Shown one piece after another: positions 23,530 through 37,000 of a DNA stretch of 64,000 bases (position 1 is the first letter of the stretch; every line of letters begins with the position of its first letter). The translations under genes were made by a program, and so were the position numbers. The stretch comes from Bugulina stolonifera (taxonomy: Eukaryota; Bryozoa; Gymnolaemata; Cheilostomatida; Bugulidae): positions 12,076,099 to 12,140,098 of the forward strand of contig OW285193.1 of NCBI GenBank assembly GCA_935421135.1, read 5' to 3'. A model generated the notes under the pieces. The model saw only the letters and a list, made by a program, of their open reading frames with translations, did not search any database and was not told the origin of the DNA.

Positions 23530-26500
23530 ATGTCAGCTTCCACGAAAAAGGTAAACAAACCCCAAATCAATGAAATGATCTGACAAAAGTAACAACACTG
23601 TATAATATAATCGCCAGTTCTACTGTCGAACTTGGTAGATTACTCTGTGAAAGTTGACTCAAATTTAGGTGGGCTAGAGAAACTTGAACAAGCCAATCTA
23701 TAATTCAAAGTGAGAGGACCAATTAGAATTAATTTTATTTTGATTATAAATATAGTAATAGTTATAGTAATAGTATAAATAATAAAAATATCGTGATGCA
23801 AATGACTCAGTAATTTTACTTTGAATTTGCATTGGCTTTATTTTAAATACGACAGTGTCTATTAGATAACTAAGCATCTAACCGATGATATTATAATTAT
23901 TCATAATTATAATATAATTTGTTAACTACTAAAAGTATATCTATATGTATAAAATATGTAATGTTTATGTTACTGTTATACCAGTCTGGCTATGTGCAAT
24001 AAAATAGTTGAAACTTTTCAAACACAAAGAAAATTTTTACTTGAATATTGTTGTGTATATGTACAATATTTTAATGTGTGAGTATAGTAACAATATAGTA
24101 ACAGTAATGTGCATCAGAATCGAAATCTGCTGGGTCACTTAAAGATTTTATTAGACGTATTGGGAATTATTTTCAGTTCTCTTCATCTGCACTCTGAATT
24201 TCTCTGGTGATGTAATATTTAATTGTGTGTACTCTGATATACAGTCTTCTCTAGCAGCAGGGGGTTGGTCCTGTGTAAAGGTGAAAACACACTAGAACGT
24301 TTTCGAGCGAATTTGACTCTCGCGAATTGCCCGGGTGTCAACGCTTGAGCTGTTTCAACAGAAGTATTGAGGGGATTCGCTTGCTGGTGATTGGCTGCTA
24401 AACAGATTTTAGTAAACATAAACTCGCTGAAGTATCATTTGCTAATTGCCCAATGTGTTTATCAAGGCTATAGCAATTGACGCATGATAACGAAACGCTC
24501 GATCAAAAACACCCTCGTATGTTTTCACCATAGACTTCTTAATGACATACTTGTTCAATCCATTATTCTGACAAATTGGAAATTGTAATTTGCTTGCTGC
24601 CCTTCATAAAAATATCTTTGACCTCTACTCAATGCCTCTTAATTGTTAATTATTATGTAACCTCTACATTATCTCCCACGGTAGTCTGGTTGTTATAATA
24701 GTCACTATTCACTTGGAAGTTATCGCCTCATGAACATGGTGAAACAACTCCCAACATTAATCAAAAACTTTAGCCTGGGCATCTGCATGTATACTTTATG
24801 TAAACAACTCTGATTGGGAATTCGATGGGTGCTGCCTGTATAACAACCGTACCTCTATTTGCCTTTATATCCTGTAGGCTTAGTTCACAGGCTAGAGACA
24901 CTTGAGGCTTTTGGTAGTAACAAACCATTATCAAACAAAGGGCAACCCTTCAGTCCTCTAGCAAACTAGCGAAGTAACGATCATCATCGATATTAGTCTA
25001 AATATAGTCTGCTGCCTTTATATTTGTAGACTGTGGGTTGATAGGTTATGGCTGGTGCGAGACGTCTGCAAAGGCATGGCGGAGTCAAGGTGGAATCACC
25101 GACGTAAGGAGCCCAAACTTACTTGGTTTTTGTAGCTTCAGTATTTTAGTGGTCTTCTATGAGGTTTTAGTGCAGACTGTTTACAGTCTGGACTCATTCA
25201 AAGCTCTATGCCCCTTTCACACTGCAGTTTTAAACAACTGCTAGCAATGGGGGACTGCCGTTTACTACAAGTACATGTATGTTATTTAGTGGCATGTCCA
25301 GTGAGTGATGGGGGGGGGGGGGGGGGGGGTCAACAAGTTCAGCAAGCGTAACTTTAGACCCCATTGCTAACTAACACATGACAGCTATTAGTACAGTGGC
25401 AGCGACCAACTGCAGTGTGAAAGGGGCATAAAATTATTTGAAATAACTTTCCATGTTGCAGTGCAGTATTATGTATGCTTATCTAATACCAGTGTCTTTG
25501 TAATATTTGTGAGCTACCAATTCCACTTCTGGAATTCCCAAGATATTTCTTTCAATACAGGCAGTTAGATAAGCCTGCTTAGTGACATGCATGTATCACA
25601 TAGTCTCTGTAACCAGATGGTATTATCACAACATTTGATTTACTTGTATAGTTCTATTATTACTTGATGTAAATTTATGACTTGTTTATGTCATTCTCCG
25701 ATTTGTTTCATACATTGTTCATGTGATATACTCACTTTCAATCCAGTTGGTGTGGTTTAGGTATGAGGACACTATCTCTCCAGTGTTAAACATGCAGGCA
25801 CCACTTCCCCAGCACTGTAAACTGCCTGATGTTCCAGTTCTAAATGATGTAGTATTTCACCTTGGCTATCTGGCTAACTCACTTGTGTTGATGGCGTTTC
25901 AATACATCAACCTCTACAATGCCATCAACTGGTTACCTCACAGTTCTCATGAATATTCCGTCGTATGTATATCATTATAAGCTATAATATTATTGGTTAT
26001 CGAAAATAGTATGATGAAATGGCAACAAGGTGGCATACCTGTACATATGTAGGCAAAAATAATTTTGGGCCCATTTAGCTAGAATGTCATTTCTGTTGAT
26101 CAACCATTTTAGTCTAAAATTATTTCCTTTACCTACATTTAGGTTCTTTTTTAACAGTGTTTGTTTTGCAAAACATGGTCTGCTTTTTTTACCTTTGCTC
26201 AGTATTTGGATGATATAGAAGAAATTGAAGTATTTTTTGTGATGTTGTAGTTGTAATATATTGTGTAGTTGGAGTTATGTTTCCTCATTTGAGTTTTATT
26301 ACCGAGTTTACAACTCGAAATATTGTGTTGTAGCAACTTGTATACAGACTACATTCATTCATTTCAGTACACTGACATGCACTGGATGTCCATTTTATGC
26401 ATATATGCATAATATGGACATCCAGTGCATGTATACACTTATTTATGTATTGAAACTATAAGACCTTCTGTAAAACGATGTTTTGTTAGTTTTCAAATGG

Positions 26501-29500
26501 CCATTACATACATGCAGTGGTTGCATTGTGAACAGTAAACTGAATTTGTTTATACGTTTTATATAAATAATAACATAGTTATTCCTATGCATCAAATATG
26601 ATTTCTATTAACAACTTTCCCTGATTTTATAGGATTTCTCTGCCATAGATACGGATTTGGTTGTGCTCATCGTGCTAATCCTTAGCTATAGGCTACTTAA
26701 ATCTGTGTTATTGGGGGTGAGTTCATATAATACTGTCTCTTAGGCTATGCTCTGTCTTATAGATGAATACTTTGCATTAGCTTTCTACATGTATGTAAAA
26801 GTTGGCCTTCATAATAGCAGTCTTATAATCAACAATATTTTATTGTTCGGTTTCTAGAAGAATGATGAGTGTAGTCTCTCTAAAAGTAATATATCACCAA
26901 CTTAACCTTGAGGTCAAACATTGCTTTGCCATTATGGCCAAAGCACATCATTGATTTGTTATTTTAAAATATTTGTAGTGAAAGTAGATTGGATTGAGCC
27001 ATTGTCTAACTAGTATATAATACATGCGTGGATACAAGTGTTGTAAACCTCTGAAGGGTGTTGTAGGCATGCATAAGAGAAGATAACTCCTTGGCCAGGT
27101 CCTGGCCATTGCATTTCCCATAACTATCATTTTACTAATTTTAGGGTTCATTAATAGCTAAAGTGATACAATGGTTAATGTTATGTGTGTACTACTTGGC
27201 AATTGCCGGAACATTTGTGCTCATCACCTACAAATACCCAGCACAAACATGCATGTCTCTCCTGGTGCCGTAAGTTTAATTGTTACTTTATATAAGCAGG
27301 TGTATCTTTCTAGCTCTTTATATCACATGTAACTGATGTGCTCTATAAAGAGTTATAGTCTTCTTCATGCTTATGAAATTAAATTGATTAGCTACAATTT
27401 GACTTGAGAACTCATAAGATCGATTCTATTGACTAAGATAGAGATTGTGACTTGAAATAACTATAAATAATTCACATTGGTTTCACTAGATGAGTATATG
27501 AATCAGTTATCTTCTCTCATTTCCACTTGTGCGAGAGCATAACTCCCATAGCTACAGCTTTACATACAGTGTCATTGTCATAGCTTCATTAATTACTCGT
27601 CTTTTAAAACTACTTGAGAGGTAATGTTTATATTATCCAGGCCTTTGCTATATCTACTACTGTTTGGAACAAATGTAGTGCGTTACTTGGCTAAGTATGT
27701 TCCTTATTGGCCAGCATCCATCCCCACTGATCCATATGAGATGTTGGTTCCCCCGTCTACCGAGAGAACATCCAGGTATTTGAACTTACATTATGTATCT
27801 CTATAATATTTTCATTCTGTATTCCTATATTCGTATATCTAGCAATATACTTTAGGTGGGATAGGAGGCTCTCATTAATGATAATTCACTTCAACTCAAC
27901 CCAAACATTCATGTAGTTACCTCTGTTTCACTATATATAACTTGTGTTAATGAACAGTAGATACGCATTTATATAGTATTAAAAAGAACAGGGAATATGA
28001 GCATGAATTCTAGTAAATGGAGATAAGCTAAATTATGATGAATAAGGTAGACAACTCCTTCCTACATGTAGGTTGAGATTCCCTTTACTAGTAGAGTGGA
28101 CAACTCATACCACCTATAATTAGGTTAGAATTTTCTTTAGTAGAAGAGTAGATATATCTCTCACAAGTAGGTTAGGATTCTCTTTAGTAGAAAAGTAAGG
28201 GTATTTTTGAGGTAGTATTACATCTCGCTATTCCACTTTTCCTCTATTTTTTATTAATAATAGCATTGTTTTTGCTTTGGTTCTGGTATAGTTTGTGTGT
28301 TGGTTAGTATACTTGCTGAGTTACTGTATCTAATGCTGTATTGTGTATGTTGTATATGTTAACAGATCTGTGTTCCATGCCTGCTCAATGAACCCAGAGA
28401 ATATCAGACGAGAAGTTTTCTTGTTAAAAACAGACTTCAATTTCCGATTAAAAACCGCATTTTATGATGCAGTGCTGCACGTATACTATGCTACTGTTGT
28501 ACCAGTTATTTTCTGTAAAGTAAGTTTATAGCACATGTGTCTGCATGCGTACACATAAATACATATCTATGTGAGTATATACATGTACGTGTATATGTTG
28601 CATTACATGTCAATAAACAATAAGGCAATTAAGAATAAATAGAAAATACAACTGCTCATGCATCAGATTTTCTCCACTATAGCGCCTAATTCAACAGTTT
28701 AAGCAAATTATATTATTATCGAATATCTTATATAAACAGTCCTATATTCTGTGTGTGCCTGCTAATAATGTTTGCAATAGTCGTTGTGTTTGTTTTGAAT
28801 TCTAATAAAACTGTTCCTCACATAATTTTAGGAAACGGCTCATCTAGATATGAAATGGTCAGTTGCCTATGTCCTGCTTACGGCTCTCTCATTGATACTG
28901 ATTAGTTATATACAAAGAATACCAGCCAGTTACATGGATACGCTACATAAGAGTGCTGTACATCTGGGTAGATGGAGAAAACATGAGGAGAGACAGATGA
29001 ACATACCACACTCAAAGTAAGTACCAAAAAGTGGGAGGGGTCAAGGAGTGGGGAAGCCACAGAATAGGAGGGCCAAGGGGTGGGAGGCATTAGTACACTA
29101 TTTTGGTACTTGTTAGCTATACTCAACAACAAACACTGGTAATATGAATTTATTGCTTTCAAATGCGTTCTGCTGTTCTGAAATAGATCTGTATTCTGCT
29201 GGTTTATATATGTAGAATTGAAGACTATAATAATTTATAATATTTATTTGGTATTTGATGCACAGTCAATCACCTTGTAGGACCTAATAAAGGTAACACA
29301 TTTAATTACATGTTAATTAATTTATTTTTTTCCTTTAGCTGGTCTGAGCTGACGGTGTGGCCAAAGGGAGTTAATGTAAGGCATGTTAAGGGGCTGTTCA
29401 AAGCTGAAGGTATAAATAACACAGCTGAACCTGGCAACCCCAGACATGTAAAGTTTTATGTGAGTATACCTTGTGTTGTTTGTGATAGTAATTAAAAGCG

Positions 29501-30574
29501 ATATACATGTATAGTGTCTTCGCGACCTTTTGAACCGGCATAGGTCGCAAATAAAAATCTCTAGATGACCTTTCAGTGTAGGCTGAAAATGCCTGCCACC
29601 TGAGATTTTTTAGTTGAAAGAAACCATCTTTAGCTCATCGGTGCATCCAGATTTTTGGCACGAAAATAAGATTTTTCATTTGGCCAGCCTGGCTTTGAAG
29701 TCCCTCTGTTGTCTTTATAATAACTGCCACAATGTATATTAGTATTTTAAACTATTCTCAAATGGGGTAATTATGTGCTTGGAAAGTTCACACATTCTAT
29801 CTCCGGAATCTACTGTATAGTTAGGGTAATTATCTTTCTAGAAGTTCCCACATTGTCCTTTTAATAGTTCCCATATTAGCATTTTAAAAGTTCTTAGCTA
29901 CATGTATTTCTGTGAAATTGCTAACCAGAGTAATTATCTTTCTAAAAGTTCCCACATTGTCTTTTTAATAGTTCCTACATTGTCGTTTTAATAGTTCCCA
30001 TATTATCATTCTAAAAGTTCTTAGCCATCTCTGTGGAATTGCTAGCCAGGGTAATTATCTTTCTAAAGGTTCCCACATTGTCTTTTTAATAGTTCCCACA
30101 TTGTCCTTTTAATAGTTCCCATATTAGCCTTTTAAAAGTTCATAATCATTAGCTGGACTTTCCAGTAATTACAGTTACAGTAATTATTTTTTTGAAAGTG
30201 CTAAGGGCAATTATCTTTCTAAAAGTTTGCATATTGTCCTTTTAATAGTTTCCATATTATTCTTTTAACAGTGCTCAGCTAGTTGGAAGTTCCAGATGGG
30301 TAGGCCTAATTATCTTTCCCAAATAATTGATGATCATGTTATTGTATTGTAGAACATGTTTAGTCACCCAGAGTATATCTGTGCTCTCGTAGCCCTAGGA
30401 TGCACTGTCTGTACAGTATTACAGTTTGTCATGCTGCTGAGATACACACATTGGTATCAGGTACTTGCCACCTGCGGACTCCTACTAAGTAATTACTATG
30501 CTCTATTCTTGTCCTGCAGGGACTTTCTGATTCTCTATCAGGTGTATAAAGAAGAGAAATTTCGCTATGATTAG
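23530..30574 (+). CDS. TMEM39A: TMEM39-family multipass ER membrane protein, 420 residues
   Basis: Nine exons join in frame: 23530-23550, 25747-25962, 26633-26716, 27145-27269, 27641-27775, 28366-28519, 28832-29016, 29339-29459 and 30353-30574. TMEM39A/B proteins sit in the ER membrane, where they act in COPII cargo export, SAC1 trafficking and autophagy control. Family matches include the first segment (QHCKLPDVPVLNDVVF ... FQYINLYNAINWLP), the loop with NPENIRREVFLLKTDFNFR, the aromatic DMKWS, YMDTLHKSAVHLGRW and TVWPKGVNVRH motifs, and a final segment with LLLSNYYALF. About eight hydrophobic stretches are visible. It is shorter than vertebrate TMEM39A (about 488). The 7-codon first exon is the least certain part and was chosen because it lets the LVWF-initiated exon continue in frame. 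The A or B assignment is not meaningful if the gene predates that duplication. Confidence 0.88.
24276..24532. mobile_element. Diverged copy of the AGGTG...CACCT MITE, inverse orientation
   Basis: The ends AAGGTGAAAACACAC and GTATGTTTTCACCA are inverted repeats related to the 21010-21321 element, and internal blocks match in reverse (TGTTTATCAAGGCTATAGC versus GCTATGCCCTTGATAAACA). TA lies at both borders. It sits in intron 1 of TMEM39 and is clearly older than the copy inside the LTR. Confidence 0.75.
25207..25430. mobile_element. MITE with TGCCCCTTTCACACTGCAGTT ends and a G20 run
   Basis: The ends are inverted repeats of about 21 bp (TGCCCCTTTCACACTGCAGT) flanked by TA on each side. The element is about 224 bp with no coding capacity. 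An uninterrupted run of 20 G lies at 25310-25329. It is in intron 1 of TMEM39, about 320 bases before exon 2. Confidence 0.8.
26375..26432. repeat. 28-bp near-perfect palindrome with 2-base centre
   Basis: Arms 26375-26402 and 26405-26432 match at 27 of 28 positions. The left arm begins ACATGCACTGGATGTCC. It lies in intron 2 of TMEM39 and could extrude as a cruciform. Confidence 0.85.
29826..30300. repeat. Diverged tandem repeats of about 105-125 bp in the last TMEM39 intron
   Basis: Units begin with TAATTATCTTTCTAAAAGTT, then TCCCACATTGTC and TTTTAATAGTTCCCATATTA, and end before the next TAATTATC. About four degenerate units are seen. A related unit reappears at 30867-30960, beyond the last exon. 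Confidence 0.75.
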
Positions 30575-31040
30575 TCATTTTATTTAACATGTATTATTCT
30601 AAGTCTCACATGTGTAACAAATGTTTTGAATAAACCTATTACTATTAAAACAACATTTTGCAATATGTTTTTTCATTTTGATTTTATGCACGTTACAATA
30701 TTATGAGAAACTGTGATTGTAAGAAAAGTAGCACCCAAGATTAACAACCCATTAGAAATCAGAATGAACAATAACAAAGTAAAAGGCAACAACATCCTTT
30801 ACATGGAAGGAAAAAGTAAAACATGAATGACCATAGAATGCAAGAGCTCACCTAGCTATTAGTTGGGGTAATTATCTTTCTAAAAGTTTCCGTATTGTCT
30901 TTTTAATAGTTCCCATACCAGCCTTTTAAACATGTTCAGCAGTCTGTGTAGTTTCCAATAACCATGTTCTATCGATTGGCCAGGAGGAAGAGGAGTTGCC
31001 ACTCCTATAGACATAGTTTCCTTTTTAGGATTCGTTCTGT
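30575..31040. other. Convergent intergenic stretch with TMEM39 poly(A) signal
   Basis: This lies between the TMEM39 stop and the stop of the minus-strand IQ/vWA gene. AATAAA at 30629-30634 is the likely TMEM39 polyadenylation signal, about 55 bases after the stop. One copy of the TMEM39 intron repeat is at 30867-30960. No additional gene is seen. Confidence 0.65.
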
Positions 31041-34000
31041 TCACAGATACTTAGGAGGTGGCTTAACATTGAAGCCCACTTTTTCCACTAGTCCGAGAGT
31101 GCTAAGTTTACTGACACACAGCTGGTCTATGAAGTCCATAGCAAGGTTGATGTCTGTAATCTCTCGGACTCGAACTCCTGTCTCTGTCGGAAGTATTACC
31201 TTACCCGTCTGCTTGATCCTTTCTTCTACTGCTCTTTGTAAGCATTGCCTGTAGTCTGTACCTTCTGGGTGGTATCCTGCAAGAATAGCAACGTTTCTAC
31301 ATCTGCATATAGATGGATATTCTATGAACCCAGTGGCTCAATCACAAACACATATTTGTTTGTTATATTTGAATATCATACAACTTATAAGTAGAATTTA
31401 TGCCTAAGAAAGGTACATTGTCTACTCGTGATTTGAGGCAGAAAATTTGGTGTATTCGTGATAGTTTTTTCAATTTGATAAAATATTTTTCACCTTTTTA
31501 TTAAGACTTAGAGTAACAATTACTTACTGGCTAGTCTCATGGATTCCTTTCCTTCAACTTGTGGGCTCATCCATAAGCTATCTTTGTACTTCTTCAGTCC
31601 AGTGGCTGGAGGACAATACACCATCCAAATTAACTCTAGCACCTGCAAATACATCATAGGACCCACTTTTACATATTTTCAATGTACATAGTGATACATG
31701 TACCTACATATACATGCATGTTATGATATGATATCTAGGTACAATGTCACAGCTAAGGCTAATATAATACCATTCAGAAATTTGGTGAACTATTTGTTCT
31801 CCCCAAGACTCTGGATAACTAGTCCTGGAGAAGCAGATGCATTGAGATAATGGAATAGAATATAAAAATCTTTACATGAAATATTGTTTCGATTTAATAA
31901 TATTATACACATCACCAATTTAGCCTCAGGGTCTTTCAAGTAATACCATTTTGCAACGAATTAGAGAAGAGTTTATACCATTCTATCACAATGATTGTTG
32001 CTATGGCCACTATATAATATACACTAATAACTGCACCTCATGTTTGAAAAGCCCTCTTCTTTCATCGCTGCATATACCAACTCTGCCATCCCCAACATTT
32101 GCCCTCTGAGCATAGTGACATAATGGACAGTTATCTATAACAGATAGTGAAATATCGACATGTGTAGTACAGTTAGGTGTGAGGTAGTGTTTGCAAAGAT
32201 GTAAATATCACTCATTAAGAGAGGATCCATCATATCACAGCACACTACTAAGTTAACAGTGTAGTAGCAGTAGTAGTTTACTTTATAGGTAACATAAGTG
32301 TGTATAACATCACTATAATTTAGAGCATGTAACATACATGTAGTTAGGCCTACTTCCCATATACATTCTGCACAAAAAATGTATAAAATACAACACACGT
32401 TTGCAACACAGTACACATGCGATATACAGTGTAACTACATATAGCACACAATGTAACTACACATAGTACACAATGTAACTATATATAGCACACAATGTAA
32501 CTACACATAGTACACAATGTAACTACACATAGCACACAATGTAACTACACATAGCACACAATGTAACTACACATAGCACACAATGTAACTACACATAGTA
32601 CACAATGTAACTACACATAGCACACAATGTAACTACACATAACACACAATGTAACTACACATAGCATACAATGTAACTACACATAGCACACAAGGTAACT
32701 ACACATAGCACACAATGTAACTACACATAACACACAATGTAACTACACATAACACACAATGTAACTACACATAGCACACAATGTAACTACACATAGCACA
32801 CAATGTAACTACACATAACACACAATGTAACTACACATAACACACAATGTAACTACACATAGCACACAATGTAACTACACATAGTACACAATGTAACTAC
32901 ATATAGCACACAATGTAACTACACATAGTACACAATGTAACTACATATAGCACACAATGTAACTACATATAGCACACAATGTAACTACACATAGCACACA
33001 ATGTAACTACATATAGCACACAATGTAACTACACATAGTACACAATGTAACTACACATAGCACACAATGTAACTACACATAGTACACAATGTAACTACAC
33101 ATAGCACACAATGTAACTACACATAACACACAATGTAACTACACATAGTACACAATGTAACTACACATAGCACACAATGTAACTACACATAGCACACAAG
33201 GTAACTACACATAGCACACAATGTAACTACACATAGCACACAATGTAACTACACATAGCACACAATGTAACTACACATAACACACAATGTAACTACACAT
33301 AACACACAATGTAACTATACATAGCATACATGCGACTACACAGTCATAGCATACATGTAACGTAACTAAACATAGCATATAATAAAAATCTAAGATGATG
33401 TATATGTAACACATGCAACACTTACTTAGACACTGCTGACCCTGTATTGCTGACTTGATTATTCCAAGAGTTTTATACTCAGATAGCTTGAGGACCCGCT
33501 CCTCTTTGTTAGAAATATCAATGAGATAGCGTTTAGACACCTCCTCTTCTGAGCATGTGACTGCATACATAACTACCTACAGATCCAAGTGTGCACATGT
33601 TGTAGAGTATATAGAGAGTAGATAACTCCATGATATAGAGCAAATCCATAGCTGTGTAGGCAGATAGAGTAGTAGCCATGTGCATATTTTATTCACATGT
33701 GACTGTTTCACTCATATATTAGTGATTGGTGATAAACATTATAATAGATGTGTGCTATTGTGATATTGTGTTATGACCACCCACCTTCAAGTCATTCCTG
33801 GCTATCTCTGCCCATCTGCTTGTTAGCTGTGTGTGGTAACACTGGCCATCAGTGAAAGCAAAGCATAGCTTGGGTACTTGTGAACCATCTCTAATGTGAT
33901 CATTCACCTTGCTAGCTTTCTGAAAAATTCCAAGACATACAATAGCTTCTTTATCTTGTCTTACTGCAGGAGCTAATGCACTGTTCAGCTAATTAACAGC

Positions 34001-37000
34001 TTAGTGTAAAATTGTCAAAAATACTATATTGGATTAGGATGTGAACTGTATTATTATATGTACAAGCCAAGTATAAATTAATATTTTCTGGTTGGTTGTA
34101 TATAGCATCAAATGCATCAACATTCAACTACAACATCAGAAAGAATCCAGTATTAGGAAATTGTACTGACAATGCAGACATACACATTGTACTTACTTGT
34201 ATTATTTCTGTCATACACCTTAAAGCTATATCAGTTCTGGTGATCTGACCATAAGTTCTAACCGTTTCATAAGAGAGGTTCTCTGCAAAGTTATATTTAT
34301 ATTAATGTATGTGTATATAGAATATATACACCTATGCACAGCAAATTACAATGTCACACACAATATGAGTATATTCCTACTTGCACACCATACAGTTACA
34401 TGTACATGTGTATAAATGCATTATAATTACTGTGCGTGGCATAACATTTAATTAGTACAATTAAAATCTGAAATTTACTCTGAATTCTTTTGATTAGAGT
34501 GTAGTCACAGAAGTCCTTGAGTTAATAGAGAAGGTACTATTCACTATAAATTGGCCCATAATCATCAGGCATTGTAATCGACATAATGCATACTACATAA
34601 ACATGACAGTATTGATAGCGAGTGATAAATTGTCATTTGGAGTTATTCTCTTTCTTCTACTTTGACCATGAAGAGAGAAGACAATTTTAAAATAAATAAA
34701 ACTGTGCAAGATGGGTCTTAGTCTATGTACTGGGTTGTTGTGGTAGAAGAAATAGCAACGATGATGTAATTAACCTGCTACCTCTCACAATATAGTCTGA
34801 TTCACAGTGCAGTGGATATATACATGTAATGCTCACCTAGTTCAGTAATCAGTTCATCTTTGCTACCGTATGAATCAAAGTCTATGACCCTGAATACACT
34901 ATCATTGTAAGGGACAACAGCCACCCTCACCTAAAAGTAAGACACGTTGTATTATCATCCATCAAACATACTTTATTAGTGGCTTCCTGTAATAGATGTG
35001 ACAATTAAATAAACAAGTATACGACCTGAAAACAGGCTGTGAAGTGGCATATTTGGTAGATTCAACATGTGATAGATAGAAGTGTGCCAATAATAGGATA
35101 TGAGTTAGTCATAATATACATGTACCTTGTCGTAAGCTATGTCACAGTGACCAATGATATCCTTGATCAGACCTAACTGCATCTCATATACAGCACTTCC
35201 TATGCTAGCGGAACAATCCAACAGGAAGACTACATCTGACTGTATACTGCACCCTACACAAGAATATGACTCATAGTATACATGTATCTGAGGGTATATG
35301 ATATAAAATGCATATGCCTTCATACATATACTATGCATAGGCATATTTTAAAAGTAAAATCTCCCTTGTACATGACACTGATTCGGCCTTATATACGGAG
35401 TCTAAGATATATTTCTTTGGCATTATGCACCGTTCTTGGTATTTGATTCCTCTTCTGCACAACTTTCTTGCAATAAACTGTTTCACTGTTTTCACTTATT
35501 AACATGAAGATTGCATTTGATTAAAAATTGAACTGGTGTATCCTCTCTTGCACTCCATGTACATGTATAATGTACATTGAACGTTGTCATTCACAAGTAT
35601 CATCACTTTAAAGTTGTCTACTCTCTATCTGCCCTATGCTCTTCGAACAGAGAGTAGATAACTTCAATTGTTTCTAACCGTCTGCAGCATTCAAGCTGAC
35701 AATTAATGTCTAATGTGCTGATGTTGGCACAAAAAGACATGGTTAACTATTGCTTACCTTTGAACACTGCTCTGAATGCTGATTGCACCTCTTTTTCCAA
35801 TGGGTAGAGTCCACACTTTCTGAACAAAGGCATAATTTCACTACGTGGCAGCATACCCTTGCTGTCCTTCATCTCATCAAACACGCTCTCGTACTCTGTA
35901 ATTATGTTACACAGGTGTGTCGGACATGCTACCTTCTCTTGTTAAAGAGAGCAAAGTCATTTGATTTGTATTATAACAATTTGGGTTTTCGGCAGTAACT
36001 TGTATGACAGAGAGTCATGGTAGACTATTTTAGTTGTTTATCTTTTTATAATTAATTATTAATAGTGGACTTGCTGTTATAATTTATAAAATGTATGTAG
36101 GATATAAAATAAAGACTTTTATGAATTTCAAGTGAACTGAGTTAATCGGTTTTCATTGTCGGATTTTTTACACAGCAGAGCCTTCTTGCCTCTGTATCCT
36201 GTATGAGTCAATAGTAGAATAGTCAGTGCAGATCGGTCCAGATATCCATTTATTTTATAGCAAAGTAACTTTCATTCAAGTCAGCTTTTAGAAAACACTT
36301 TACCCAAGTTCTTAACAGATAACCTGTTTTATATAATATGCATTTTCCAACCTTACCTTCTTTTTTATCCATATAACGCTGCATGTCATGGTATGTAAGA
36401 GGACAGCTAGGCTTCGGCTCTCCACACCGTCTCTGGATTCTGGCTAACAGAGCCTTGTATTCACTGCAGAACTTCTCCCAGCTGCTGCCATGTTTTCTCA
36501 GACACTAATGTACATTGGAGATCAATGAATAATGTTACTACTAGAATGTTTGGAACTCTTTGCTCTCTACACAACTTCAGATTTTTGGATAGCCTGGGTA
36601 CTTCAGCGAATTCATCTGCTGTATTTTACACTCCCACCACAGAGGACAAAAGCCATGTCCTTGTACAGCACAAGAGGAATGTTATGAAATACCATTATAG
36701 TGAAATTTACTTAATCAAAACTTATACAAATGTAAATATTGTCTTGATATGAAAATAAGTTAAGACTACACTTACCCTTTCTTTAAGGCGACTAATCTTT
36801 AACCTCACAAGCCAACCTCGAGCATATCTTTGTATGACTATTGCTGTTTGTTTTCGTTTTTGTTTCTGCATGCTCATCTCAATAAATTTGCTGCAAATTA
36901 TGAAACATTAAGCTTGCTTACAACATTTTCATTTATAGGTAGTGCACATGTATACTAATATATATCATCATTAGACATTGGTATATTATATATTGTGGGG

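Noticed and set aside
25038..25244. Possible alternative first exon of TMEM39
   Set aside because: It runs into the TIR of the 25207-25430 MITE and lacks a donor in phase with exon 2.
30964..31254. 96-codon plus-strand open frame
   Set aside because: It is the antisense of the last IQ/vWA exon (31041-31276), which has matching splice phase and a stop.
32424..33326. Regular repeat array resembling a CRISPR array
   Set aside because: The 22-bp units are contiguous with no unique spacers, and the setting is a eukaryotic intron. It is a satellite.
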